This document shows, one piece after another, positions 44,299 through 52,664 of a stretch of DNA of 64,000 bases. The stretch is from contig NZ_CP139368.1 of the NCBI RefSeq assembly GCF_034120055.1, forward strand, positions 1,240,001-1,304,000, read 5' to 3'. The notes under the pieces were generated by a model. The model did no database searches and was not told the origin of the DNA. It worked only from the letters and a program-made list of their open reading frames with translations. Numbering within the stretch: position 1 is the stretch's first letter; each line of letters opens with the position of its first letter. The stretch is from Microbacterium rhizosphaerae (GTDB taxonomy: Bacteria > Actinomycetota > Actinomycetes > Actinomycetales > Microbacteriaceae). Both the position numbers and the translations under genes were made by a program.

Positions 44299-45144
44299 GT
44301 GGTGTTCGATGTTCTGACCCGCGCCGACCTCATCCGGGACGGCTTCAGCTCCCGTGCCATCACCGCCGCGGTGAAGTCCGGCGACCTCGTGCGTGCTCGG
44401 CAGGACCGCTACCTCGCCCGCGATGCGCCGCCGCCGCTGGTTGATGCTGTCCGCGTCGGAGGTCGCCTCGGCTGTCTTTCACTGCTCGCGCTGCTGGGCG
44501 TCTTCGTCTTCGACGGTTCGACACTGCACGTGCACATGGAGCGAGGTGACAGCAGGATGCGGTCGCGCCTGAGTCGCCGCCGACGTCTGCCCGATCGCGG
44601 GAAGCGCGGGCCGATGCTGCTGCACTGGAGGCGCCTGACGGACGAGCCCGGGTTGGGCGCGGTCGGCGTCATCGATGCGCTGATCTCGGCTGTCCGCTGT
44701 CAGGAGCCGCGCCACGCCATCGCCACTTTGGACAGCGCCCTGAATCTGGGGGTGATCGATGACGTCGGATTCGCCGAGGTCTTCGCGCGCCTGCCGGCGC
44801 GTTTCCAGCTGCTGCGTGGGTTCGTCGACGCCAGGGCGCAGGCGGGGACCGAGACGCTGGTCCGGCTGATGGCGCAGAGACTCGGATGCCACGTCGTCCT
44901 CCAAGTCGTCTTCGAAGGCGTCGGTCGGGTCGACCTGGTTCTGGACGGCTGGCTTGTCGTCGAGTGTGACAGCAGAGCATTCCACGGCACGTGGGAGCAG
45001 CGGCTCAAGGACTATCGACGCGACCGCGCTCTCGCCGCGAAAGGCCTCTGCGTCCTCCGGCTGGCCGCTGAGGACATCCTCTATCGCCCGGAGTCGGTGG
45101 TCGAAAGCCTCCGCGGCCTCATCCACTCCCGCCGGCAGCTCTGA
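44299..45144 (+). CDS. AbiEi-like/DUF559 (PD-(D/E)XK-type) putative endonuclease, copy 1
   Basis: 281 residues from tandem GTGs at 44299/44302. Residues ~1-75 are an AbiEi-type winged helix (L-I-R-D-G-F-S-S-R-A-I-T-A-A-V, L-V-R-A-R-Q-D-R-Y-L); the C-terminal third is a DUF559 fold related to Vsr nucleases: helix Glu in G-T-E-T-L (~185), G-R-V-D-L-V-L-D-G-W (~211) and V-V-E-C-D-S-R-A-F-H (~223), then R-R-D-R-A-L. These supply the D-...-E-x-D/K site pattern of the superfamily. The start is weak: AACGAT precedes the second GTG by six bases, and no ribosome site is clear. It is a paralogue of the gene at 62241-63131. Bracketed by palindromic elements A and B; function unknown, possibly a mobile nuclease. 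Confidence 0.75.
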   Translation: MVFDVLTRADLIRDGFSSRAITAAVKSGDLVRARQDRYLARDAPPPLVDAVRVGGRLGCLSLLALLGVFVFDGSTLHVHMERGDSRMRSRLSRRRRLPDRGKRGPMLLHWRRLTDEPGLGAVGVIDALISAVRCQEPRHAIATLDSALNLGVIDDVGFAEVFARLPARFQLLRGFVDARAQAGTETLVRLMAQRLGCHVVLQVVFEGVGRVDLVLDGWLVVECDSRAFHGTWEQRLKDYRRDRALAAKGLCVLRLAAEDILYRPESVVESLRGLIHSRRQL

Positions 45145-45316
45145 GCCGGACCGCCGGTAGCTCTGAGCCGGGCCGCCGGTCGCCGGTAGCTCTGAGCCGT
45201 GCCGCCCGATCGCCGGTAGTTCTGAGCCGGACCGCCGGTCGCCGGTAGTTCTGAGCCGGACCGCCGGTCGCCGGTAGTTCTGAGCCGGACCGCCGGTCGC
45301 CCTGAGCCCGACCGCG
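45131..45316. repeat. 22/29-bp tandem array that copies the 3' end of the DUF559 gene
   Basis: TCTGAGCC recurs at 45140, 45162, 45191, 45221, 45250 and 45279 (CCTGAGCC at 45301), spacing 22, 29, 30, 29, 29 and 22. The full unit reads GAGCCGGACCGCCGGTCGCC then GGTAGTTCT. The first copy contains the stop codon and last codons of the nuclease gene (CGCCGGCAGCTCTGA), so the array appears to have grown out of its 3' end. Confidence 0.92.
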
Positions 45317-45347
45317 CATGCGCCCAAACGCCGATCCCGACACCGAC

Positions 45348-45450
45348 GGCGTTCAGGATTCAGTCTCCGCGCCTCAGGATGAACCTGATCGCCCCGGAAC
45401 TCGTGCGCCCGTGATCGCTGGCAGCGCGAGGAGACTGAATCCTGAACGCC
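45348..45450. repeat. palindromic element B, right of the first DUF559 gene
   Basis: Perfect 21-base inverted arms at 45348-45368 and 45430-45450, beginning GGCGTTCAGGATTCAGTCT, separated by 61 bases. The arm is shared with element A apart from one A/G and flanking changes (GGCGTTC(A/G)GGATTCAGTCTC). Confidence 0.92.
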
Positions 45451-45489
45451 ACGCTCACAGAACGGCAGCGCGGAAGGACCCCCACCGGT

Positions 45490-45655
45490 AGGTCGCCAGC
45501 CGACCGCCAGCCGACCGCCCGCCGGCAGCCCGCCGGCAGCCCGCCCGCCGGCAGCCCGCCAGCCGACCGCCAGCCCGCCAGGCTGCAGGACCCCGCCGGC
45601 AGCCGCCCGCCAGCCGACGGGACAGCAGCCAGCTGGGCAGTCCGCCCGGCTGGAT
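45490..45655. repeat. degenerate CCGCCAGCCGA / CCGCCGGCAGC low-complexity tract
   Basis: Short units CCGCCAGCCGA and CCGCCGGCAGC alternate through most of the gap between element B and the end of trpS. No gene; the run may terminate trpS transcripts by structure alone. Confidence 0.75.
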
Positions 45656-45668
45656 GAGCGGGGGAAGG

Positions 45669-46673
45669 TCACACGCGGCGCAGGAGCCCGACCCGGTCGT
45701 AGACGTCGGAGAGCGTCGCGTTCGCGACCTCTTCCGCGCGCGCGGCATTCAGAGCGAGCACGCGGTCGAGCTCCGCCGGGTCGTCGAGCATCGCCAGGGC
45801 ACGCTCCCGCACCGGGCCGAACTCCTCCACCACGACCTCGGCGAGACCCTTCTTGAAGTCTCCGTAGCCGCGGCCGGCATACTCGTCCTCGATCGACGGG
45901 ATCTGGCGACCTGTCAGGGCCGCGTAGATCACCAGCAGGTTCGACACGCCGGGCTTCGACTCGCGGTCGTATCGCACCGAGCCCTCGCTGTCGGTGACCG
46001 CGCGCATGACCTTCTTGGCAGATAGCGCCGGGTCATCCAGCAGCCACAGGACACCCGCATCCGATTCCGCCGACTTCGACATCTTGGCCGTCGGGTTCTG
46101 CAGGTCGTAGATGCGCGCCGTCTCCTGCTGGATGACGGGAATCGGCACGCGGAAGGTCTCGCCGTAGCGGGAGTTGAAGCGCTCCGCGAGGTCGCGCGTG
46201 AGCTCGACGTGCTGCTTCTGGTCGTCGCCCACGGGGACGATGTCGGTCTGGTACAGCAGGATGTCGGCGGCCATCAGCACCGGGTAGGTGAACAGCCCGA
46301 CGGAGGTGGCGTCGGCACCGTAGCGCTGCGACTTGTCTTTGAACTGGGTCATGCGTCCGGCCTCGCCGAAGCCCGTGATCGTCGACAGGATCCACGCCAG
46401 CTCGGCGTGCGCCGGCACGTGCGACTGCACGTACAGCGTGGACTTCGACGGCTCGATGCCTGCGGCGATGTACTGCGCGGCCGTACGCCGCGTCTTCGCG
46501 CGCAGCTCGGACGGGTCGTTCGGCTGCGTCAGAGCGTGCATGTCGACGACGGAGAAGAACGCCTCGTAGGACTCCTGCAGGTCGCGCCACTGCATCAGGG
46601 CCCCGATGAAATTGCCGATCTGGAGGGAGTCGGCAGAGGGCTGCATTCCGGAGTAGAGGCGCGGTTTGGTCAC
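45669..46673 (-). CDS. trpS: tryptophanyl-tRNA synthetase
   Basis: 334 residues, a normal class I TrpRS that charges tRNA-Trp. S-G-M-Q-P-S-A ... G-N-F-I-G-A replaces HIGH (~20-25), M-A-A-D-I-L-L-Y-Q-T-D and V-G-D-D-Q-K-Q-H are the Trp-binding and family segments, and K-M-S-K-S is at ~196-200. The GTG at 46673 is preceded by TAGACT at six bases, so it is probably leaderless. It is downstream of xthA and brkB on the same strand but has its own promoter. Confidence 0.96.
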   Translation of the reverse strand: MTKPRLYSGMQPSADSLQIGNFIGALMQWRDLQESYEAFFSVVDMHALTQPNDPSELRAKTRRTAAQYIAAGIEPSKSTLYVQSHVPAHAELAWILSTITGFGEAGRMTQFKDKSQRYGADATSVGLFTYPVLMAADILLYQTDIVPVGDDQKQHVELTRDLAERFNSRYGETFRVPIPVIQQETARIYDLQNPTAKMSKSAESDAGVLWLLDDPALSAKKVMRAVTDSEGSVRYDRESKPGVSNLLVIYAALTGRQIPSIEDEYAGRGYGDFKKGLAEVVVEEFGPVRERALAMLDDPAELDRVLALNAARAEEVANATLSDVYDRVGLLRRV

Positions 46674-46679
46674 CTCACG

Positions 46680-46685
46680 AGTCTA
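46680..46685 (-). promoter_or_regulatory. -10 element of trpS (leaderless)
   Basis: TAGACT, six bases, GTG at 46673. Confidence 0.6.
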
Positions 46686-46696
46686 TGGGAGCCCGA

Positions 46697-47545
46697 TCAG
46701 GCCCCGACGGCGTAGTCCGCGACGACCGGAGCGTGGTCGCTCCACCGTGTGTCCCACGAAGGCGCCCGCACGATCCTGTAGTCGGCCACCCGCTCCGCGA
46801 GCTGCGGAGTTGCGACTTGATAGTCGATGCGCCACCCCGTGTCGTTGTCGAACGCCCGGCCCATCATCGACCACCAGGTGTACGGGCCGTCGACTTCGCC
46901 GTGGAAGCGGCGACCGACATCCACCCAGCCTTGGCCGCGACCGCGCGAGCCGTCGACCCCGGTCACGATGGTGCCTGCGGGCCCGAACAGCCGATCGAAG
47001 TACGCGCGCTCGCGCGGCAGGAAGCCGGACTTCTTGACATTGCCCTTCCAGTTGCGGATATCGAGCTCGCGGTGGCCGACGTTCAGGTCTCCCATGACAA
47101 GGGCGAGAGGCAGCGTGCGCAGCTGCCGCATCCGCTTCTCCATCGCGTTCAGGAAGTCCCACTTCTGGTCCTGCTTCGGCGTATCGGCCTCACCCGACGG
47201 CACGTAGGCGCTGACGACCGTCAGGTCCTCGCCGTCGATGACGAAGTCCGCCTCGAGCCAGCGGCCGGATGCATCGAGCCGCTTCGGGCCCGCCAACAGG
47301 CGTCGCACCACGACCGGATCCTCGCGGCTGGCGATCGCCACGCCGGCGCGGCCTTTCGCGAGGGCCTCGTCGCCGATGATCCGCCATCCCGGCAAGGAGG
47401 CGGCAAGCTGCTCGGCGGTCGCCCGGACCTCCTGCATCGCCATGATGTCGACATCGGCATCCGCCAGCCATTCGAGCATCCCTTTGCGCGTCGCCGCACG
47501 GATGCCGTTGACGTTGATGGAGGCGATACGTACGCGGCGGGGCAT
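46697..47545 (-). CDS. xthA: exodeoxyribonuclease III
   Basis: 282 residues. AP endonuclease/3'-exonuclease of base-excision repair. S-I-N-V-N-G-I-R, M-Q-E-V (metal Glu), Y-V-P-S-G, G-D-L-N-V, W-W-S ... W-R-I-D-Y-Q and W-S-D-H-A-P-V are all in order, so the active site is complete. The ATG at 47545 follows TAGGCT by seven bases. Together with the nearby Fpg/Nei glycosylase the window supplies two base-excision steps. Confidence 0.95.
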   Translation of the reverse strand: MPRRVRIASINVNGIRAATRKGMLEWLADADVDIMAMQEVRATAEQLAASLPGWRIIGDEALAKGRAGVAIASREDPVVVRRLLAGPKRLDASGRWLEADFVIDGEDLTVVSAYVPSGEADTPKQDQKWDFLNAMEKRMRQLRTLPLALVMGDLNVGHRELDIRNWKGNVKKSGFLPRERAYFDRLFGPAGTIVTGVDGSRGRGQGWVDVGRRFHGEVDGPYTWWSMMGRAFDNDTGWRIDYQVATPQLAERVADYRIVRAPSWDTRWSDHAPVVADYAVGA

Positions 47546-47552
47546 GTACGCC

Positions 47553-47558
47553 AGCCTA
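47553..47558 (-). promoter_or_regulatory. -10 element of xthA (leaderless)
   Basis: TAGGCT, seven bases, ATG at 47545. Confidence 0.6.
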
Positions 47559-47575
47559 GCGAGGCCCTCCGACGT

Positions 47576-48874
47576 TCAATGCCGCCCCGCCTCGTCCGAA
47601 GGCTGCGCGTGCAGCCCGTGGTGCGAAGCGGTGGCGGCGGCCACCGCCGGCGTCGCAGCCTCGACCTGCTCGAGCTCGTCCTCGGCCTCTCGCACCGCGC
47701 GGTCGGCCGCCCACCGTCGGTGCCACGGCGCCGTCGCTCGCGCCTCCTGCGCCGTGCGCAGGCGCACCCGGGCTGCCAGCAGCAGGGCCTGGTGCTCGGC
47801 GGCGAGGCGCTCCGCCTCGGTGACGGGGAGGAGCGGGATGTGGTTGTCCTTCGCGGCCACGGCGATCCACGATGCCGCCACCAGCAGCACGATGCCGATG
47901 AGGCGGAACCACAGCAGCAGGACGATCGCGACGGCGAACGTCGCCACGAGCGGGTTCGAGGGCGTGAAGCTGAGGAACAGGCCGAAGCCGAGCTGCAGGA
48001 CCGTCGTCGCGCTCGCCCCGAGCACAGCGCCGGGCATGATGCGCCGCCACGTCAGCTGCGTCCCCGTCAGGAAGCGGAACAGGCCGGCCATCAGCAGGAT
48101 GTTCACGATGAGCAGCGCGAGCACTGTGACGAGCCGGACAGTGAGCAGCGAGGCCTTCGACGAGTTGCTCAGTCCGATCAGGTCGAAGGTGAACTGCAGG
48201 GCCCATGTGCCGAAGGTCACGAGGACCGTGCCGAGGAACAGACCAGCGCCGAAGACGAGGGCGGCCACGAGGTCGAGGCTCTTCAGCCAGAAGTAGTTGC
48301 GGCGGTCGGGCGGGATCCCGAACACTCCGCGCACCGCGCGCCGTGCGTACGAGATCGCGCTGATCGCCGTCCATACGAGGGTGCCGAGGGCGATGACGCC
48401 GGTGATGGTGAGCGTCCCGGTGTTCGCGCTCACGATCTCCTGCACCTGGTGGGGTTTGATCACGCCGTCTTCGGCGATCAGACCGGGAAAGTAGTTGTTG
48501 ATGATCCGGATGAGCTCGTTCGCGGCGCTGACGCTGTCGCCGAGCCACAGCCCGGCGATCGCGAACACGACGTAGAGCGCGGCGAAGCCGGCGAACAGCG
48601 ACTGATAGCTGACGCCCGCCGCCAGGATGAACCCGTCGTGCTGCAGGAAGTTGCGCCAGACGCGCACCGGGAACCACGCGAGCGTGCGCTGGGTCAGCGC
48701 CGTGGCGCGGGCGATCGGCTCGTCGAACCGCTGGCGCAGCGTCTCCTGCCGCTCCTCGAACCGTGCCCGGAGGTCCTTCTCGTCGCGCTCCGCCTGGGCG
48801 GCAGCAGTACGCGAGGACTTCGCGCTGTCGCTCGACGAAGGGGCAGCGCCGTGTTCGACTCCGGGACGGGTCAC
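47576..48874 (-). CDS. YihY/BrkB-family membrane protein
   Basis: 432 residues. A charged cytoplasmic N-terminus (~70 residues, A-Q-A-E-R-D-E-K-D-L-R-A-R-F-E-E-R) precedes the YihY/virulence factor BrkB core of six membrane helices (G-V-S-Y-Q-S-L-F-A-G-F-A-A-L-Y, then W-T-A-I-S-A-I-S-Y-A-R-R-A, V-A-A-L-V-F-G-A-G-L, A-V-L-G-A-S). The tail is again highly charged and His-rich at its end. Family function is unsettled (formerly called ribonuclease BN). The GTG at 48874 lies six bases after TAATCT. Confidence 0.9.
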   Translation of the reverse strand: MTRPGVEHGAAPSSSDSAKSSRTAAAQAERDEKDLRARFEERQETLRQRFDEPIARATALTQRTLAWFPVRVWRNFLQHDGFILAAGVSYQSLFAGFAALYVVFAIAGLWLGDSVSAANELIRIINNYFPGLIAEDGVIKPHQVQEIVSANTGTLTITGVIALGTLVWTAISAISYARRAVRGVFGIPPDRRNYFWLKSLDLVAALVFGAGLFLGTVLVTFGTWALQFTFDLIGLSNSSKASLLTVRLVTVLALLIVNILLMAGLFRFLTGTQLTWRRIMPGAVLGASATTVLQLGFGLFLSFTPSNPLVATFAVAIVLLLWFRLIGIVLLVAASWIAVAAKDNHIPLLPVTEAERLAAEHQALLLAARVRLRTAQEARATAPWHRRWAADRAVREAEDELEQVEAATPAVAAATASHHGLHAQPSDEAGRH

Positions 48875-48880
48875 GGAGTC

Positions 48881-48886
48881 AGATTA
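48881..48886 (-). promoter_or_regulatory. -10 element of the yihY/brkB gene (leaderless)
   Basis: TAATCT, six bases, GTG at 48874. Confidence 0.6.
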
Positions 48887-48945
48887 GCGAGTCGCAGCCG
48901 CCGCATCCGCCGTCGCCGCGGCCGCGTGGCGGACGGTGCGGCGCG

Positions 48946-49725
48946 TCAGCGACCGCGGAGGACGGCCTGCTTGACCTCGGCGATCGCCTTGGTCACCTCG
49001 ATGCCGCGCGGGCACGCCTCGGTGCAGTTGAAGGTGGTGCGGCAGCGCCACACGCCTTCCTTATCGTTGAGGATGTCCATGCGCACATCGCCGGCATCGT
49101 CGCGCGAGTCGAAGATGAACCGGTGCGCGTTCACGATCGCGGCAGGCCCGAAGTACTGGCCGTCGGTCCAGAACACGGGGCACGACGAGGTGCACGCCGC
49201 GCACAGGATGCACTTCGTCGTGTCGTCGAAGCGCTCGCGCTCGACGACCGACTGGATGCGCTCCTTGCCCGGCTCCGGCTTCGAGTCCGCGATGAGGAAG
49301 GGCTTGACCTCCCGGTACGCGGCGAAGAACGGCTCCATGTCGACGACGAGGTCCTTCTCGAGCGGCAGCCCCTTGAGCGCCTCGACGTAGATGGGCTTCG
49401 AGATGTCGAGGTCCTTGATCAGGGTCTTGCACGCGAGGCGGTTGCGGCCGTTGATGCGCATCGCATCCGACCCGCAGATGCCGTGCGCGCACGAGCGGCG
49501 GAAGGTGAGCGACCCGTCCACCTCCCACTTGATCTTGTGGAGCGCGTCGAGCACACGGTCGGTCGAGTACACCTCGACGTCGTAGTCCACCCAGCGCGGC
49601 TCCTCGTCCACTTCGGGGTTGAACCGGCGGATGATGAACGTGACGAGGAACGACTGGATGCCGGTCTCCGCCGTCGTCTCCTCGACTTCGGAGACCGCAT
49701 CCGGATCGACGAGAGCGGTGGACAT
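48946..49725 (-). CDS. sdhB: succinate dehydrogenase iron-sulfur subunit
   Basis: 259 residues. Carries the [2Fe-2S] ligands S-C-A-H-G-I-C-G-S-D with R-L-A-C, the [4Fe-4S] run C-I-L-C-A-A-C-T-S-S-C-P and the [3Fe-4S] set C-R-T-T-F-N-C-T-E-A-C-P. Passes electrons from SdhA to quinone in complex II. The ATG at 49725 overlaps the sdhA stop by one base (TGATG) and has GGAGAGGAAG upstream, so it is translated from the same message as sdhA. Confidence 0.96.
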   Translation of the reverse strand: MSTALVDPDAVSEVEETTAETGIQSFLVTFIIRRFNPEVDEEPRWVDYDVEVYSTDRVLDALHKIKWEVDGSLTFRRSCAHGICGSDAMRINGRNRLACKTLIKDLDISKPIYVEALKGLPLEKDLVVDMEPFFAAYREVKPFLIADSKPEPGKERIQSVVERERFDDTTKCILCAACTSSCPVFWTDGQYFGPAAIVNAHRFIFDSRDDAGDVRMDILNDKEGVWRCRTTFNCTEACPRGIEVTKAIAEVKQAVLRGR

Positions 49726-51527
49726 CAGTACTTCCTCTCCATCGGCTGGTAGCGGGTCACGACGACGGGCTTCCAATCCAGCGTGATGTGGTCCGACGCG
49801 TCCGACGAGTGCGCGTCCCCGGTCAGGTACGCCATCGTGTGCTGCATGTAGTTCTCGTCGTCGCGCTTGGGGTAGTCATCGCGCATGTGGCCCCCGCGGC
49901 TCTCCTTGCGGTTGCGGGCCGCGTAGACCACGACTTCGGCGAGGTCGAGGAGGAAGCCGAGCTCGACGGCCTCGAGCAGGTCGGTGTTGTACCGCTTGCC
50001 CTTGTCGTCGACGTGCACGTTCAGGTAGCGGTCGCGCAGCTCCTCGATCGTGCCGAGCACCTCGCCCAGCGACTCGTCCGTGCGGAACACCTGGGCCTTG
50101 CGGTCCATCTCGTCCTGCAGCGTCTTGCGCAGGACGGCGATGCGCTCGGTGCCGGCGTTGTTGCGCAGCTTCTCGATCATGTCGGAGACGGCCTGGGCCG
50201 GGTTCTCCGGCAGCGGGACGAACTCGGCGGTCTTCACATACTCCACGGCGTTGCGGCCGGCGCGCTTGCCGAACACGTTGATGTCGAGCAGCGAGTTCGT
50301 GCCGAGCCGGTTGGAGCCGTGCACCGACACGCACGCGCACTCGCCGGCGGCATAGAGGCCGGGCACGACGGTCGTGTTGTCGGAGAGGACCTCGGCTTTG
50401 TTGTTGGTCGGGATGCCGCCCATCGCGTAGTGGGCGGTCGGCATGACCGGCACCGGCTCGACGACGGGGTCGACACCGAGGTACGTGCGCGCGAACTCGG
50501 TGATGTCCGGGAGCTTGGTCTCGAGCACCTCGGCGCCCAGGTGCGTGCAGTCCAGCAGCACGTAGTCGCGATGCGGACCGGCGCCGCGGCCTTCCGCGAC
50601 CTCCTGGACCATGCAGCGGCTCACGATGTCACGCGGGGCGAGGTCCTTGATGGTGGGGGCGTAGCGCTCCATGAAGCGCTCGCCGCTCGCGTTGCGGAGG
50701 ATCGCGCCCTCACCGCGCGCGCCCTCGGTGAGGAGGATGCCGAGTCCGGCCAGCCCCGTCGGGTGGAACTGGAAGAACTCCATGTCCTCGAGGGGGAGGC
50801 CCTTGCGCCACACGATGCCGACGCCGTCGCCGGTGAGCGTGTGCGCATTCGAGGTGGTCTTGAAGATCTTGCCGAAGCCGCCCGTGGCGAAGATGACGGC
50901 CTTGGACTGGAAGACGTGCAGGTCGCCCGTGGCCAGCTCGTACGCCACGACGCCGGCGATCTGCTTGTTCCTGCCCTCACCGACCGTGATGAGGTCGAGG
51001 ACATAGAACTCGTTGAAGAAGTTGATGCCGAGCTTCACGCAGTTCTGGAACAGCGTCTGCAGGATCATATGGCCGGTGCGGTCGGCGGCGTAGCATGCGC
51101 GGCGCACCGGGGTCTTGCCGTGGTCGGCCGTGTGCCCGCCGAAGCGGCGCTGGTCGATCTTGCCCTCGGGCGTCCGGTTGAACGGCAGGCCCATGTTCTC
51201 GAGGTCGATGACCGCGTCGATGGCCTCCTTCGCCAGGATCTCCGCCGCGTCCTGGTCGACGAGGTAGTCGCCGCCCTTGACGGTGTCGAAGGTGTGCCAC
51301 TCCCACGAGTCCTCTTCGACGTTGGCGAGCGCCGCCGCCATGCCGCCCTGCGCCGCACCCGTGTGCGAGCGCGTGGGGTACAGCTTGGAGATGACGGCGG
51401 TCTTCGCCCCGGGGCCGGCCTCGATGGCCGCCCGCATCCCCGCGCCGCCGGCGCCCACGATGACGATGTCGAACTGGTGGTAGTGGACGCCGTCCTTGAC
51501 GATGGAATCCGCGGTCTGCGTGCTCAC
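49725..51527 (-). CDS. sdhA: succinate dehydrogenase flavoprotein subunit
   Basis: 600 residues. FAD-binding [11 protein letters not shown], the covalent-flavin His in [15 protein letters not shown] and the C-terminal [15 protein letters not shown] are all present. Oxidises succinate to fumarate in the TCA cycle. The GTG at 51527 gives the standard length; its upstream site (AAGGGC) is weak. It follows sdhD after 71 bases. Confidence 0.96.
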   Translation of the reverse strand: MSTQTADSIVKDGVHYHQFDIVIVGAGGAGMRAAIEAGPGAKTAVISKLYPTRSHTGAAQGGMAAALANVEEDSWEWHTFDTVKGGDYLVDQDAAEILAKEAIDAVIDLENMGLPFNRTPEGKIDQRRFGGHTADHGKTPVRRACYAADRTGHMILQTLFQNCVKLGINFFNEFYVLDLITVGEGRNKQIAGVVAYELATGDLHVFQSKAVIFATGGFGKIFKTTSNAHTLTGDGVGIVWRKGLPLEDMEFFQFHPTGLAGLGILLTEGARGEGAILRNASGERFMERYAPTIKDLAPRDIVSRCMVQEVAEGRGAGPHRDYVLLDCTHLGAEVLETKLPDITEFARTYLGVDPVVEPVPVMPTAHYAMGGIPTNNKAEVLSDNTTVVPGLYAAGECACVSVHGSNRLGTNSLLDINVFGKRAGRNAVEYVKTAEFVPLPENPAQAVSDMIEKLRNNAGTERIAVLRKTLQDEMDRKAQVFRTDESLGEVLGTIEELRDRYLNVHVDDKGKRYNTDLLEAVELGFLLDLAEVVVYAARNRKESRGGHMRDDYPKRDDENYMQHTMAYLTGDAHSSDASDHITLDWKPVVVTRYQPMERKY

Positions 51528-51598
51528 GTGATGTATGCCCTTGCCTCTACGTCGTGTCGCTGGTGATCCTGGTGCGTCGCCGTCGTCCCTGCGCAGGC

Positions 51599-52045
51599 TC
51601 ACGCCGTGCAGAGGGCGGCCAGCTCGCTGCCCGGGGTCACTCCCAGGCAGGGGTCGAAGGTGAAGACGACCAGCGTGCCGAGGAGGATGAGGAATGCGGC
51701 CGCCAGCCACAGCGCCCAGACGAGCACGCGCCGGGTGCCGGCGTGCATGACGTAGTCGTTGACGATCGTCCGCATGCCGTTCGCGCCGTGGATGAGGGCG
51801 AGCCAGAGCATGATGACGTCCCACCACTGCCAGAACGGCGTGGCGTACTTGCCCGCGACGAACGCGAAGTCGATCTGGCGCACTCCCTCGCCGGCGACGA
51901 GGTTGATGAACAGGTGCCCGAAGATCAGGACGACCAGCAGGACCCCGGAGGCCCGCATGTAGATCCAGCCCCACTTCTCGAGGTTGGATCCCCTGCGGCG
52001 GGACGGGGCCGGGGTGCGGGGGGCGGCGATGGTGTCGGAGGTCAT
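51599..52045 (-). CDS. sdhD: succinate dehydrogenase membrane anchor subunit
   Basis: 148 residues with three membrane helices. Family features are the heme/quinone-region His in [17 protein letters not shown] and D-Y-V. With SdhC it anchors complex II and binds menaquinone. The ATG at 52045 has GGGAG ten bases upstream; it starts 13 bases after sdhC. Confidence 0.93.
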   Translation of the reverse strand: MTSDTIAAPRTPAPSRRRGSNLEKWGWIYMRASGVLLVVLIFGHLFINLVAGEGVRQIDFAFVAGKYATPFWQWWDVIMLWLALIHGANGMRTIVNDYVMHAGTRRVLVWALWLAAAFLILLGTLVVFTFDPCLGVTPGSELAALCTA

Positions 52046-52058
52046 GTCGTCGTCTCCC

Positions 52059-52493
52059 TTACTTCGCGCCGGACATCTCGGCCACGATGACCATGAGCTG
52101 ACGGGGGATGAAGCCGAGCATCGTGATCGCCCAGAGTCCGATGACGCCCCACCACAACTGCCGCTGGTGGCGCGTGCCCCACGACCAGAGGTCGACGAGG
52201 ATGATGCGCAGCCCGTTGAACGCGTGGTAGGTGATCGCCGCGACGAGCACGATCTCGCCGAGGCCCATGATCGGGTTCTTGTACGTGCCGATCACGGCGT
52301 CGTACGCCGCCGGCGACACGCGGATGAGGGCTGTGTCGAGGACGTGCACCAGCAGGAAGAAGAAGATCGCGACGCCGGTGATGCGGTGCAGGACCCAGGA
52401 CCACATCCCCTCGCGGCCGCGATACAGCGTGCCGCGCGGGACCTTGGAGGTGGTTTCCGAGATCTGCGGTGTGAGGCGTGCTGGTGCAGACAC
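52059..52493 (-). CDS. sdhC: succinate dehydrogenase cytochrome b subunit
   Basis: 144 residues, three helices. The GTG at 52493 has a clear AAGGAG seven bases upstream and fixes the start; an open frame continues beyond it without a better site. W-V-L-H-R-I-T-G and F-L-L-V-H-V-L-D hold the heme-ligand and quinone-region His/Arg. First gene of the sdhC-sdhD-sdhA-sdhB operon. Confidence 0.93.
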   Translation of the reverse strand: MSAPARLTPQISETTSKVPRGTLYRGREGMWSWVLHRITGVAIFFFLLVHVLDTALIRVSPAAYDAVIGTYKNPIMGLGEIVLVAAITYHAFNGLRIILVDLWSWGTRHQRQLWWGVIGLWAITMLGFIPRQLMVIVAEMSGAK

Positions 52494-52579
52494 GGCCGTC
52501 CTCCTTGATCGAAAACGGTGGGCTTCGAGCCCCGGGGGAGAGGCTGGGGAGCCTCTGGCGTCTCGCGGGCGCCTCACTC

Positions 52580-52585
52580 ATCCTA
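52580..52585 (-). promoter_or_regulatory. -10 element of the sdh operon
   Basis: TAGGAT on the minus strand about 87 bases before the sdhC start. The leader between them is GC rich and unremarkable. Confidence 0.4.
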
Positions 52586-52651
52586 TTCCCAGCCAGGAGG
52601 TGGTGCGGGCGAGGGCACCCTCACCGCCAGGTGGCCGGCAGGAGCCTCCCG

Positions 52652-52657
52652 TACGCT
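52652..52657 (+). promoter_or_regulatory. -10 element of manC (leaderless)
   Basis: TACGCT, seven bases, ATG at 52665. Confidence 0.55.
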
Positions 52658-52664
52658 GGTGCCC

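Noticed and set aside
45131..45316. Possible CRISPR array
   Set aside because: The repeats are directly adjacent without unique spacers, spacing varies from 22 to 30, and there are no cas genes. It is a tandem duplication of a gene end.
44061..45450. Insertion sequence with terminal inverted repeats
   Set aside because: There is no transposase, each flank is itself an inverted repeat rather than one end of a pair, and no target duplication was recognised. It is recorded instead as a possible new kind of element.
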